Positions 17,919 to 24,211 of a stretch of 26,036 bases of DNA are shown in pieces. Position numbers and translations under genes: made by a program. Source of the stretch: Puniceicoccales bacterium (GTDB lineage Bacteria > Verrucomicrobiota > Verrucomicrobiia > Opitutales > JAIRLM01); assembly GCA_031281635.1 (NCBI GenBank), contig JAITFC010000011.1, forward strand, positions 1 to 26,036, written 5' to 3'. Positions within the stretch are counted from its first letter, which is position 1. The number at the start of each line of letters is the position of its first letter. A model generated the notes under the pieces. It saw nothing but the letters and a program-made list of their open reading frames with translations, was not told the origin of the DNA and did not search any database.

Positions 17919-18173
17919 ATGGATAGGAAAGCAGTTGAAGAGCGGGTTAAAGACATTATAGCCAAGCAATTGAATGTGGATAGAGAACGAGTGACGCCAA
18001 CCAGTGCATTTTTGGAAGATCTGGGAGCGGACTCCCTGGATCTTGTGGAGTTGGTGATGGCATTTGAATCGGGATTTGCCGACGAAATTGACGGTGAAAT
18101 TCCTGAGGCCGACGCGGAAAAACTGCGTACGGTGCAGGATGTTGTCGATTACATAATGTCGAAGGCTGACTAG
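17919..18173 (+). CDS. acpP: Acyl carrier protein
   Basis: An 84-residue carrier protein of type II fatty-acid synthesis; the acyl chain is carried on a phosphopantetheine arm attached to Ser39 in the motif LGADSLDLVELVMAFE. The family features are all present: the N-terminal helix EERVKDIIAKQLNV, EDLGADSLD, and the C-terminal helix with VQDVVDYI. Compared with the E. coli protein there is an insertion of four residues between helix II and the EIP motif (FADEIDGEIPE instead of FDTEIPD). I recall such a longer form in Verrucomicrobia-type ACPs, but could not check it. The ATG is preceded by ACGAGG with unusually short spacing. A TTGACG at 17879 may be part of its promoter. Followed 29 bp later by fabF, the usual partner. 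Confidence 0.97.
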   Translation: MDRKAVEERVKDIIAKQLNVDRERVTPTSAFLEDLGADSLDLVELVMAFESGFADEIDGEIPEADAEKLRTVQDVVDYIMSKAD

Positions 18174-18202
18174 GTTGTCGGCAGCGTCCTACGGTTTCTT
18201 CC

Positions 18203-19471
18203 ATGGTGACGAAAGCGCAATCGCAGCTGCAACGCGTGGTGGTGACGGGGCTTGGCGCTGTCACCCCTCTCGCTTTGAATTTTCAAGATTCATGGGATGC
18301 CTTGCTAGCCGGGCGGTGCGGAGTTGGTTCGGTATCGAAGGTACGGGCGGAGCAGTTCCCCTGCAAAGTTGCGGCGGAAGTGCGCGATTTTAATGCGGAC
18401 GAGTGGTTGGATGCCAAAGATGTGCGCCACAATGATCACTTTACACACTACGCCGTTGCCGCCGCAAAAATGGCCGTTGCTGACGCGCAGTTGGACTTCT
18501 CGAAATGCGATCCCTACCGCGCCGGGGTCATCATTGGTTCGGGGATTGGCGGACTGCAAACCATTGAATCGCAGTCTCAGATACTTTTTAACGCCGGTCC
18601 ACGACGCGTTTCTCCCTTCATGATCCCAGCGCTCATCACAGATATGGCCGGAGGGATCGTAGCCATCAAAATGGGTCTGCGTGGGCCGAATTTCGCCGCC
18701 GTAAGTGCTTGTTCAACGGGTTCCCATGCCATCGGAGAGGCCTACCACTTTTTGCGCCTCGGAAAGGCCGACGTAATGCTGTCTGGCGGAGCGGAAGGGA
18801 GCGTTAATGTGTTCTCCTTTGCCGGTTTCTGTGCCATGCGCGCCATGGGAACGGCATTCAACGCAGATCCATTGCGGGCCAGCAGACCATTTGACGCCAA
18901 GCGTGACGGCTTTGTCATGGGCGAGGGCGCCGGGGTACTTGTTTTGGAAACTTTGGAACATGCAATCACCCGCGGTGCACGAATTTATTGCGAAATTGTT
19001 GCCTATGCTACTACCTGCGACGCCAGCCACATTACTATGCCAGATTTAAGCGGGAGCAATTTGGCCGCGGCTATCAAAAGTGCTCTCGCCGAAGCTGGGA
19101 TCGATCGAAGTGAAGTAGACTACATCAATGCTCACGGTACGTCTACGCCCTACAACGATCTCTGCGAAACCAATGCTTGCAAACTAGTTTGGAGAGAAGA
19201 AGCCGGTTCGTTGGCCATAAGTTCCACGAAAGGAGCCACGGGACACATGCTCGGTGCGGCGGGAGGCTTCGAATCAGGGATCTGTGCAAAAGCCATCGCC
19301 ACGGGAAAAATTCCACCAACAATCAATTACGAGTATCCGGACCCTGCCTGTGACCTGAATTATACTCCCAACAAGTTTGCAGAAAAACGTGTCCGTGTGG
19401 CCATCAATGTCAATTTAGGTTTTGGCGGACACAACGCGGTTCTAGTTTTTAGGGAGTACGTGGTCTCATGA
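18203..19471 (+). CDS. fabF: 3-oxoacyl-ACP synthase II (KAS II)
   Basis: Elongates acyl-ACP by decarboxylative condensation with malonyl-ACP; cytoplasmic type II fatty-acid synthesis. The 422 residues start with the usual RVVVTGLGAVTPL strand. The catalytic residues are all visible: nucleophile C170 in SACSTGSHAIG, H311 in NAHGTSTPYND, K343 and H348 in TKGATGHMLGAAGG, and the C-terminal NVNLGFGGHNAVLVF. The ATG at 18203 has no strong ribosome-binding site; the gene lies 29 bp after acpP and is probably translated from the same message. Its TGA overlaps the ATG of the next gene by 4 bp, so the lipoprotein gene is probably co-transcribed and translationally coupled. Confidence 0.97.
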   Translation: MVTKAQSQLQRVVVTGLGAVTPLALNFQDSWDALLAGRCGVGSVSKVRAEQFPCKVAAEVRDFNADEWLDAKDVRHNDHFTHYAVAAAKMAVADAQLDFSKCDPYRAGVIIGSGIGGLQTIESQSQILFNAGPRRVSPFMIPALITDMAGGIVAIKMGLRGPNFAAVSACSTGSHAIGEAYHFLRLGKADVMLSGGAEGSVNVFSFAGFCAMRAMGTAFNADPLRASRPFDAKRDGFVMGEGAGVLVLETLEHAITRGARIYCEIVAYATTCDASHITMPDLSGSNLAAAIKSALAEAGIDRSEVDYINAHGTSTPYNDLCETNACKLVWREEAGSLAISSTKGATGHMLGAAGGFESGICAKAIATGKIPPTINYEYPDPACDLNYTPNKFAEKRVRVAINVNLGFGGHNAVLVFREYVVS

Positions 19472-19977
19472 ACGGGAGGTTGGCAACGTGCTGCGGCTTC
19501 ATTGTTTTATGCCTCTCCGGGTGTGCTAGTTACCATTGGGACAGAGGTGATCATCTGCCGTTCTCATCCATTCATATCGCTCCGGTGGGCAATTTCCCGG
19601 CGACAGTGCAGGTGCATGGGCTTCTATGGGAACAACTTTGCCGAGAATTCACGCTCTGTCCATTCCTTCGTTTGGAACCGGATGGAAGTTGCGCCGATGC
19701 TACCTTGGCCGTAGAAATTTTATCATTGTCCCAAGACGTTGCCACGCTGCACAGCGCCGATGCCAATATTGTCAGTGCCTATGACGTTACTCTATGTGTC
19801 AGTTGCACTTTGGTTGATAATCGCAGTGGAAATTCCTACTTCACCGGGCATTCCATCTGCACGTCCGTCGACGTCCCAACGGGAAAAAATTACGTGGAGT
19901 GCAAGTACCAATCCATGCCAGCGCTTGTCCGCGAATTGGCGTGGAAAATTCGCAATCTGGTCGTCGCGTCCTGGTGA
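19468..19977 (+). CDS. Small lipoprotein, LptE-like
   Basis: A 169-residue protein with a lipoprotein signal peptide: a hydrophobic stretch (CCGFIVLCLSGC) with lipobox LSGC and lipidated Cys19. The mature part begins ASYHW, then a strand IHIAPVGNFPA, an ADATLAVEI-type segment and a hydrophilic beta-rich C-terminal half. This pattern (Cys, aromatic residue, I-P-N strand, then AD-L-V-I) is that of LptE, the outer-membrane lipoprotein that plugs the LptD lipopolysaccharide translocon, and of related small lipoproteins in PVC bacteria; sequence identity is too low for certainty. It overlaps fabF by 4 bp (ATGA), so it is probably in the acpP-fabF operon. Predicted location is the inner face of the outer membrane. 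Confidence 0.8.
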   Translation: MNGRLATCCGFIVLCLSGCASYHWDRGDHLPFSSIHIAPVGNFPATVQVHGLLWEQLCREFTLCPFLRLEPDGSCADATLAVEILSLSQDVATLHSADANIVSAYDVTLCVSCTLVDNRSGNSYFTGHSICTSVDVPTGKNYVECKYQSMPALVRELAWKIRNLVVASW

Positions 19978-20028
19978 AACGAAACAAACACATGCTCCCA
20001 TGAATCAAAAGCTTGTAAAAAACGCTGT

Positions 20029-20041
20029 TTTGGTAAATTTC
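20029..20041. repeat. Intergenic motif, copy before the sct promoter (TTTGGTAAATTTC)
   Basis: Identical to 17797-17809 upstream of acpP. It ends 2 bp before the TTGACA of the sct promoter, where an UP element or an activator site would sit. Confidence 0.4.
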
Positions 20042-20043
20042 CT

Positions 20044-20073
20044 TTGACAGCAGCGATGCGCGAATGATACACT
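20044..20073 (+). promoter_or_regulatory. Probable sigma-70-type promoter of sctJKL
   Basis: A consensus TTGACA (20044-20049), an 18-bp spacer, and TACACT (20068-20073; four of six) preceded by TGA, which makes an extended -10 (TGATACACT). Transcription would begin about 13 bp before the ATG of sctJ at 20094, whose GGGGAT ribosome-binding site would lie close to the 5' end. Confidence 0.5.
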
Positions 20074-20093
20074 GAGCGGGACTGGGGATTTCT

Positions 20094-20951
20094 ATGGCAA
20101 ACTTTCGCAAATGGTACTCGTTGTTGTTGTGCTCTTTAGCCCTTTTGGGGGCCGGTTGCGGCAAGGCGATTTTGTATTCCAATGTGTCGGAGCGGCAAGC
20201 CAATGAGATGATTTCCTTGCTGCGGGCGCGGCACGTGAACGTGGACAAGTTGCCCGGCGCAGAAAATTCGTGGACGGTATCGGTGGCGGGTCATCAATTT
20301 GCCGCAGCTGTGGATATTTTGGGGACCTATGGCTATCCGCGCGATGAATTTAGCACATTGGGTCGTGTATTTCAAAAGGCGGGGTTGGTGTCATCGCCCA
20401 CGGAGGAGAGGGCACGGCTTATGTATGCTCTCTCGGAGACACTTGCGGAAAACATTAGTCACATTCATGGCGTCATAACGGCGCGGGTAAATATCGTTTT
20501 GCCGGAGAGCAATCCATATTCGGAATCGACCTCGCCATCCTCGGCGGCCGTGTTTGTTACCTATCGACCGGGGAGTGGAATTGAAGATGCTGTACGCGAA
20601 ATTAAATATTTGGTTACGAACAGCATCGAAGGACTAAACTACGATAAAGTCTCCGTGGCACTTTTCCCAACGTCTATTATCGCAGAGGAAATTGCTCCTG
20701 AGGATGAACTGATCAGCGTGCTCGCCATCCGCATGACGCGATCCTCCATATTACCATTTTGCATTTTTGTAGCTATCCTTCTGGTGGTAATTGCCATAGT
20801 ATCTTTCGCCGGCGCAAAAATTATCTTTGATTATCTGTCCGTTCGCAATGAGGAAAAGCAGAAGAAGCAGAAAAAGCAAAAAAAAGAAGGCGAAGAGGGC
20901 GAGGAAAATGATGAGGACGAAGAGGGCGAGGAGGAGTCGGAGGAGGGCTGA
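20094..20951 (+). CDS. sctJ: T3SS inner-membrane ring lipoprotein (YscJ/SctJ family)
   Basis: Forms the inner ring of the type III secretion basal body in the inner membrane. The 285 residues show the full family architecture: a lipoprotein signal with lipobox LGAGC (Cys22); the first ring-building motif (ILYSNVSERQANEMISLLRARHV); the linker and second domain (GRVFQKAGLVSSPTEERARLMYALSETLAENI, then VITARVNIVLPES); SAAVFVTYRPGSG and IKYLVTNSIEGLNYDKVSVALFP; and a C-terminal transmembrane helix (ILPFCIFVAILLVVIAIVSF). The cytoplasmic tail is unusual: a Lys/Gln run followed by about 25 almost wholly Glu/Asp/Gly residues. GGGGAT lies upstream of the ATG. First gene of the sctJ-K-L operon. The lipoprotein signal and secretion-type neighbours exclude flagellar FliF. 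Confidence 0.93.
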   Translation: MANFRKWYSLLLCSLALLGAGCGKAILYSNVSERQANEMISLLRARHVNVDKLPGAENSWTVSVAGHQFAAAVDILGTYGYPRDEFSTLGRVFQKAGLVSSPTEERARLMYALSETLAENISHIHGVITARVNIVLPESNPYSESTSPSSAAVFVTYRPGSGIEDAVREIKYLVTNSIEGLNYDKVSVALFPTSIIAEEIAPEDELISVLAIRMTRSSILPFCIFVAILLVVIAIVSFAGAKIIFDYLSVRNEEKQKKQKKQKKEGEEGEENDEDEEGEEESEEG

Positions 20952-20960
20952 TTTCGAGCT

Positions 20961-21638
20961 ATGGATAACGTTGCAGTGCAAGATGTAACCGATTGGAAAG
21001 ATGCGTGGAAAAATCACGGCGAGGAGGTGGCGCGCCTGCTTCGGTTTCTCTATGAGCCGGTCTCACACATGCATCCGAGTCGTCTGCTTAAAATTTTTCC
21101 CGATGCTGCCACTATCCATATGCTCGCAAAAACGCGGCGCGGGTGGTTGCATCTCAACGCCATGGCGCTCAAAAAACTCAATCTTCCCGTGACTTGTCCC
21201 ATGCCCTTTCTAGAATCGCGGCAAGCCCTTGTCTATGAACAACCTTCACTGCTCGAACGGCTGAGTCTTTTTCTGGGCGTGACACTCTTTGCCGAGGACA
21301 TCAAACGTGTCGTGCGCCGCAGTGATCTTCGAGATCTTGTGGAAACTTTCGGCGAGGATGTCTACGTTTTCGCCATGCGGAAATCGTCGTTCTTTCGGAC
21401 GCATCAATTGCCATTTTCGGCAGAACAATTTGCGCATCTCCCACTCAAAGAGCGCATTGTCCGTGGAGGGAAATGGTGCATCACCGGCTGCTGCGATGAC
21501 CTGCCACCGGCGATAAAAAAACGCTTTCCGCTGAAATTCCATCGGTTGAATGAGTGGCCTTTTCCGGATGCTTTTGGCGTCGAAGAAGTCGATAGATTGT
21601 GGCAATTCGTGAAGCGTATGTTGCAGCGGTGCAAGTAG
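20961..21638 (+). CDS. sctK: T3SS sorting-platform accessory protein (YscK/SctK family)
   Basis: A 225-residue soluble protein placed between sctJ and sctL, the position of sctK in Yersinia-type operons. SctK links the cytoplasmic sorting platform (SctQ, SctL) to the inner-membrane ring. The sequence fits the weakly conserved family: an N-terminal helical part (EEVARLLRFLYEPVSHMHPSRLL), a central helical part after SLLERLSLFLGVTLFAEDIKRVVRRSDL, and a C-terminal part with KERIVRGGKWCITGCCDDLPPAI. No membrane segment or signal. The ATG is 9 bp after the sctJ stop with only a weak ribosome-binding site, so translation is probably coupled. The call rests as much on position as on sequence. Confidence 0.78.
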   Translation: MDNVAVQDVTDWKDAWKNHGEEVARLLRFLYEPVSHMHPSRLLKIFPDAATIHMLAKTRRGWLHLNAMALKKLNLPVTCPMPFLESRQALVYEQPSLLERLSLFLGVTLFAEDIKRVVRRSDLRDLVETFGEDVYVFAMRKSSFFRTHQLPFSAEQFAHLPLKERIVRGGKWCITGCCDDLPPAIKKRFPLKFHRLNEWPFPDAFGVEEVDRLWQFVKRMLQRCK

Positions 21639-21649
21639 AAAGGGTTGAG

Positions 21650-22333
21650 ATGTGGGTATTTGATAGAGAAAAAAAGTGCGAAATTGCACCGGGGAAACGG
21701 GTCCTCCGTGCCGAAGAATTCTTGGCCATATGCGGCACGCTGCAGCTGATTGACGAGGGCGAAAAAATTGCCACAGATCTCATTGCCCAAGCCAACGCGC
21801 AGGCGAAGGAAATTATCAAAAAGGCCAATGCGGATGCGCAGGCATTGAAAGATTCGACGCAGGCGGCCTTCGAGGCGGAAAAAAAGAAGGGATTCGAGGC
21901 CGGCGCGGAGAGTGGAAAAAAGGAAATGGCCGCCAAATTGATGGAGATTACGGCAAAAAACGTAAAGCGCTTTGCGAATTTAGAAAATGTTATCTTGGAA
22001 ATACTTATGATTGCCATGCGCCGCATTTTTGGCGAAATGGACAATGCTGAACTTGTCCGACGCATTGCCAAACACGCCTTGCAGGTGGTGCGAAACCAGA
22101 AAAAGGCGATCTTGCGTGTGCACCCGGACCAGGCCAAATCAACGCGCGAAGGGCTGGCCTCGATGTCTGGCCATGACCCATCCATGCCAATTGTGGAAGT
22201 TGTCGCCGACGGGCGCCTTGCCATGAATTCATGCCTCATCGAAACGGAGGTCGGCGTCATCGATGCCAGTTTGGAGGTGCAAATGACCGTAATTCGCAAG
22301 GTTTTGGAAAAAACATTTTCTGCGCTGCAATGA
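21650..22333 (+). CDS. sctL: T3SS ATPase stator/regulator (YscL/SctL, FliH-like)
   Basis: Peripheral protein that dimerises, binds the N-terminus of the secretion ATPase SctN and connects it to the sorting platform. The frame is open from a GTG at 21599 inside sctK, but the ATG at 21650 follows AAAGGG at good spacing and lies 11 bp after the sctK stop, so I chose it (227 residues). The family pattern is clear: a short N-terminal part, a long Ala/Lys/Glu-rich coiled coil at about residues 45-105 (IAQANAQAKEIIKKANADAQ, then EAEKKKGFEAGAESGKKEM) with the FEAGAESGK glycine pattern, and a C-terminal alpha/beta domain (ILRVHPDQA, then LIETEVGVIDASLEVQM) as in FliH and V-type ATPase E subunits. No further sct gene follows. 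Confidence 0.92.
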   Translation: MWVFDREKKCEIAPGKRVLRAEEFLAICGTLQLIDEGEKIATDLIAQANAQAKEIIKKANADAQALKDSTQAAFEAEKKKGFEAGAESGKKEMAAKLMEITAKNVKRFANLENVILEILMIAMRRIFGEMDNAELVRRIAKHALQVVRNQKKAILRVHPDQAKSTREGLASMSGHDPSMPIVEVVADGRLAMNSCLIETEVGVIDASLEVQMTVIRKVLEKTFSALQ

Positions 22334-22334
22334 T

Positions 22335-22667
22335 TCAGCGGGGTTCGACGGCTATTCCAGTCCCCGGTCCCTCTCTCGCCGGCGGTGGTGGCTGCATGAG
22401 AGCTTTGACAAGCAGGATGGCGGCAAACAGGAGGAGGGCCAAGAAAGCGGCGGGTAGGACCCAGGAGATGGCTGCTGTAAAAATGCCCGTAGCTGCTGCG
22501 GTAAAAAAAATTGCGCCGAAAAGATGTATGGCAAGATAGCTTGTGGCTGTGACGTAAAGAGCTGCAATATCAGTCACCAAAAACACTAGCATGAAAGGAG
22601 TAATCAGAGGAGGCCCTGCGAGCGCATGATTGCCATTGATTCCCTCCGATGGCGGACTATCACCCAT
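22335..22667 (-). CDS. Small highly hydrophobic membrane protein with proline-rich ends
   Basis: A 110-residue protein that I do not recognise. The ATG at 22667 is preceded by GGAAGAG, a good ribosome-binding site; a further ATG at 22691 would add eight residues. A polar Pro/Gly N-terminus (MGDSPPSEGINGNHALAGPP) is followed by about 75 almost continuous hydrophobic residues, which split into three or four helices (FMLVFLVTDIAALYV, LAIHLFGAIFFTAAATGIF, WVLPAAFLALLLFAAILLV), and by a short tail with PPPPAREGPG. Its stop is one base past the stop of sctL, so the two are convergent. The disordered ends around a helical block resemble small inclusion-membrane-type proteins, but an ordinary small membrane protein is equally possible. 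Confidence 0.7.
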   Translation of the reverse strand: MGDSPPSEGINGNHALAGPPLITPFMLVFLVTDIAALYVTATSYLAIHLFGAIFFTAAATGIFTAAISWVLPAAFLALLLFAAILLVKALMQPPPPAREGPGTGIAVEPR

Positions 22668-22680
22668 AACTCTTCCAATT

Positions 22681-22704
22681 TTGACAAACATTTCGAAATG
22701 TCAA
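22681..22704. promoter_or_regulatory. Interrupted palindrome between divergent genes, possible operator
   Basis: The core CATTTCGAAATG (22689-22700) is a perfect 12-bp palindrome flanked by TTGACA on the left and TCAA on the right. Without the four bases AACA the whole would be a perfect 20-bp palindrome. It sits between the small membrane-protein gene (-) and the efflux operon (+), where an efflux regulator could bind. TTGACA is readable on both strands, but no good -10 follows on either. Confidence 0.4.
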
Positions 22705-22789
22705 CGCAATAATTTTTCAGGTGCGAATTTTTTTCTTGCCTTGGGATTTTCGCAGCCTTTAATGGCGTTAGTCATTGCGGGGATGTCCG

Positions 22790-24199
22790 ATGAAATTTTT
22801 GCGTATATTTTCCATAAGTTGGTTGATGCTAGTTTGTTGCCGCGTCGTTGGTCTTGAGTGTGGAGCAACTGGACTTCCGCGTATTTGTGTCGGGAATATT
22901 GCTACGTCAAAACAACATATTCCTTCGTCGCTGCACGTTGAAAAAAATACTTCGGCAGATTTGGTTGGCAAAGTGGAATTGGATCTGGCACTTCTCACGG
23001 ACATCGCATTCGAAAATAGCCCGGAAACGCGACGGGCGTGGCATTTAGTTCAAGTGGCAGAAGCGCAGAAAAATCGAACACAATCCGCATTTTTCCCAAC
23101 AATTTCTCTATCCAGTTCTCTCACACGCAAATATGTGGACAACCCAACGATATCCGGTGATCCATACTATCTCACCGTAAGCGCGTCGCCGTCCGTGTGC
23201 TTAAATTACACATTATTCACCTTTGGAGCCGACCACGCCGCCGCCAAGGCCGCAAAACACAACCTCGCCACTGCGCGTTTTCAGTGCAGTCGCTCCTTGC
23301 AAACACTCCTTTTTCGCGTCCAGTCCTGCTATTTTGCCTTCAACGGCGCGCTTTCTTCGATGGATGCGCGGGAGGCCAATCTGCGTGACGCAACGGAAGT
23401 TTGCAAATTGGCGGAGGCTCGATTGCAGGCGGGTCTCGGGGACCGACAATCATTTCTTCAGGCGCGCGCGGCCATGTTACGGGCGGAGTTTGATTTGGAA
23501 GAGACGAAGGCAGCGGTCGAAAAAGCCAGAGCGGATTTAGCCGCCACGGTCGGTGTCTGCGTTTCGAAAAATTTTCGCATTCTGCGCAGTGCCCTCCCAG
23601 ATGAGATGGAATGCCTCAATCTTAGCGTGGAACAGCTTGTATCGGAAGCTCTTGCCTCGCGTCGGGACGTCCTTGCGACGCACGCGCAATTTCAAACCAT
23701 GGAGTCCATCGAACGAGTTGCAAAATTACAGTGGGGACCTCGCGTCGTCGGAACCGCGGAAAGTAGCAATGAGGACTACCGACATTTTGGAACTGGGAAA
23801 AGTTTTTCCTTTTCCATCGCAGTGAAATGGGACATTCAGTGTGGGTTGGAAAAGTTTCACCAGTGGCGGGAGCAGCAGGCGCAGAAGAAGATCGCCTTCG
23901 AAAATTTGCGCGGAGTGGAGTTGCGGGCGGCCGGCGAGGTGTGGTCGCAGTATTTTGCCTATCTTTCTGCACATAAGAGACTGTGTTCGGCCAGGGCGCT
24001 GCTTGCGGCGGCGAAGGAATCTTTTAAAGCGACGGAACTGGCCTATCGCGGCGGTTTGGGCAGTTTCATTGACCTGCTCAATTCGCAAAATGTACTGGCG
24101 CGGGCACGGGAGGGTCTGGCGGCGGCGGAAAGTGTCTTTTCAACTTCATTGGCGGCACTTGCATACGCCATTGGGAGTTTGGAACGGCTGTGCCCATAA
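22790..24199 (+). CDS. TolC-like outer-membrane efflux channel
   Basis: Outer-membrane exit duct of a tripartite efflux pump (OEP/TolC family). From the ATG at 22790 it has 469 residues; GGGGAT lies upstream at good spacing, so I prefer it to the TTG at 22775. An N-terminal signal peptide (MKFLRIFSISWLMLVCC) is followed by two OEP-type halves. The first contains LTDIAFENSPETRRAWHLVQVAEAQ, the beta strands FFPTISLSSSLTRKY and SVCLNYTLFTFG, and long helices with AEARLQAGLGDRQSFLQARA. The second contains SVEQLVSEALASRRDVLATHAQ and FKATELAYRGGLGSFIDLLN, the classic TolC repeat. First gene of the operon with the adaptor (12 bp later) and the RND pump. Confidence 0.92.
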   Translation: MKFLRIFSISWLMLVCCRVVGLECGATGLPRICVGNIATSKQHIPSSLHVEKNTSADLVGKVELDLALLTDIAFENSPETRRAWHLVQVAEAQKNRTQSAFFPTISLSSSLTRKYVDNPTISGDPYYLTVSASPSVCLNYTLFTFGADHAAAKAAKHNLATARFQCSRSLQTLLFRVQSCYFAFNGALSSMDAREANLRDATEVCKLAEARLQAGLGDRQSFLQARAAMLRAEFDLEETKAAVEKARADLAATVGVCVSKNFRILRSALPDEMECLNLSVEQLVSEALASRRDVLATHAQFQTMESIERVAKLQWGPRVVGTAESSNEDYRHFGTGKSFSFSIAVKWDIQCGLEKFHQWREQQAQKKIAFENLRGVELRAAGEVWSQYFAYLSAHKRLCSARALLAAAKESFKATELAYRGGLGSFIDLLNSQNVLARAREGLAAAESVFSTSLAALAYAIGSLERLCP

Positions 24200-24211
24200 T
24201 TTAAGGAAAGA

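Noticed and set aside
21481..22299. 272-codon minus-strand ORF opposite sctK/sctL
   Set aside because: Shadow of the Ala/Lys/Glu-rich coiled-coil codons of sctL; Ser/Ala-rich translation without family features.
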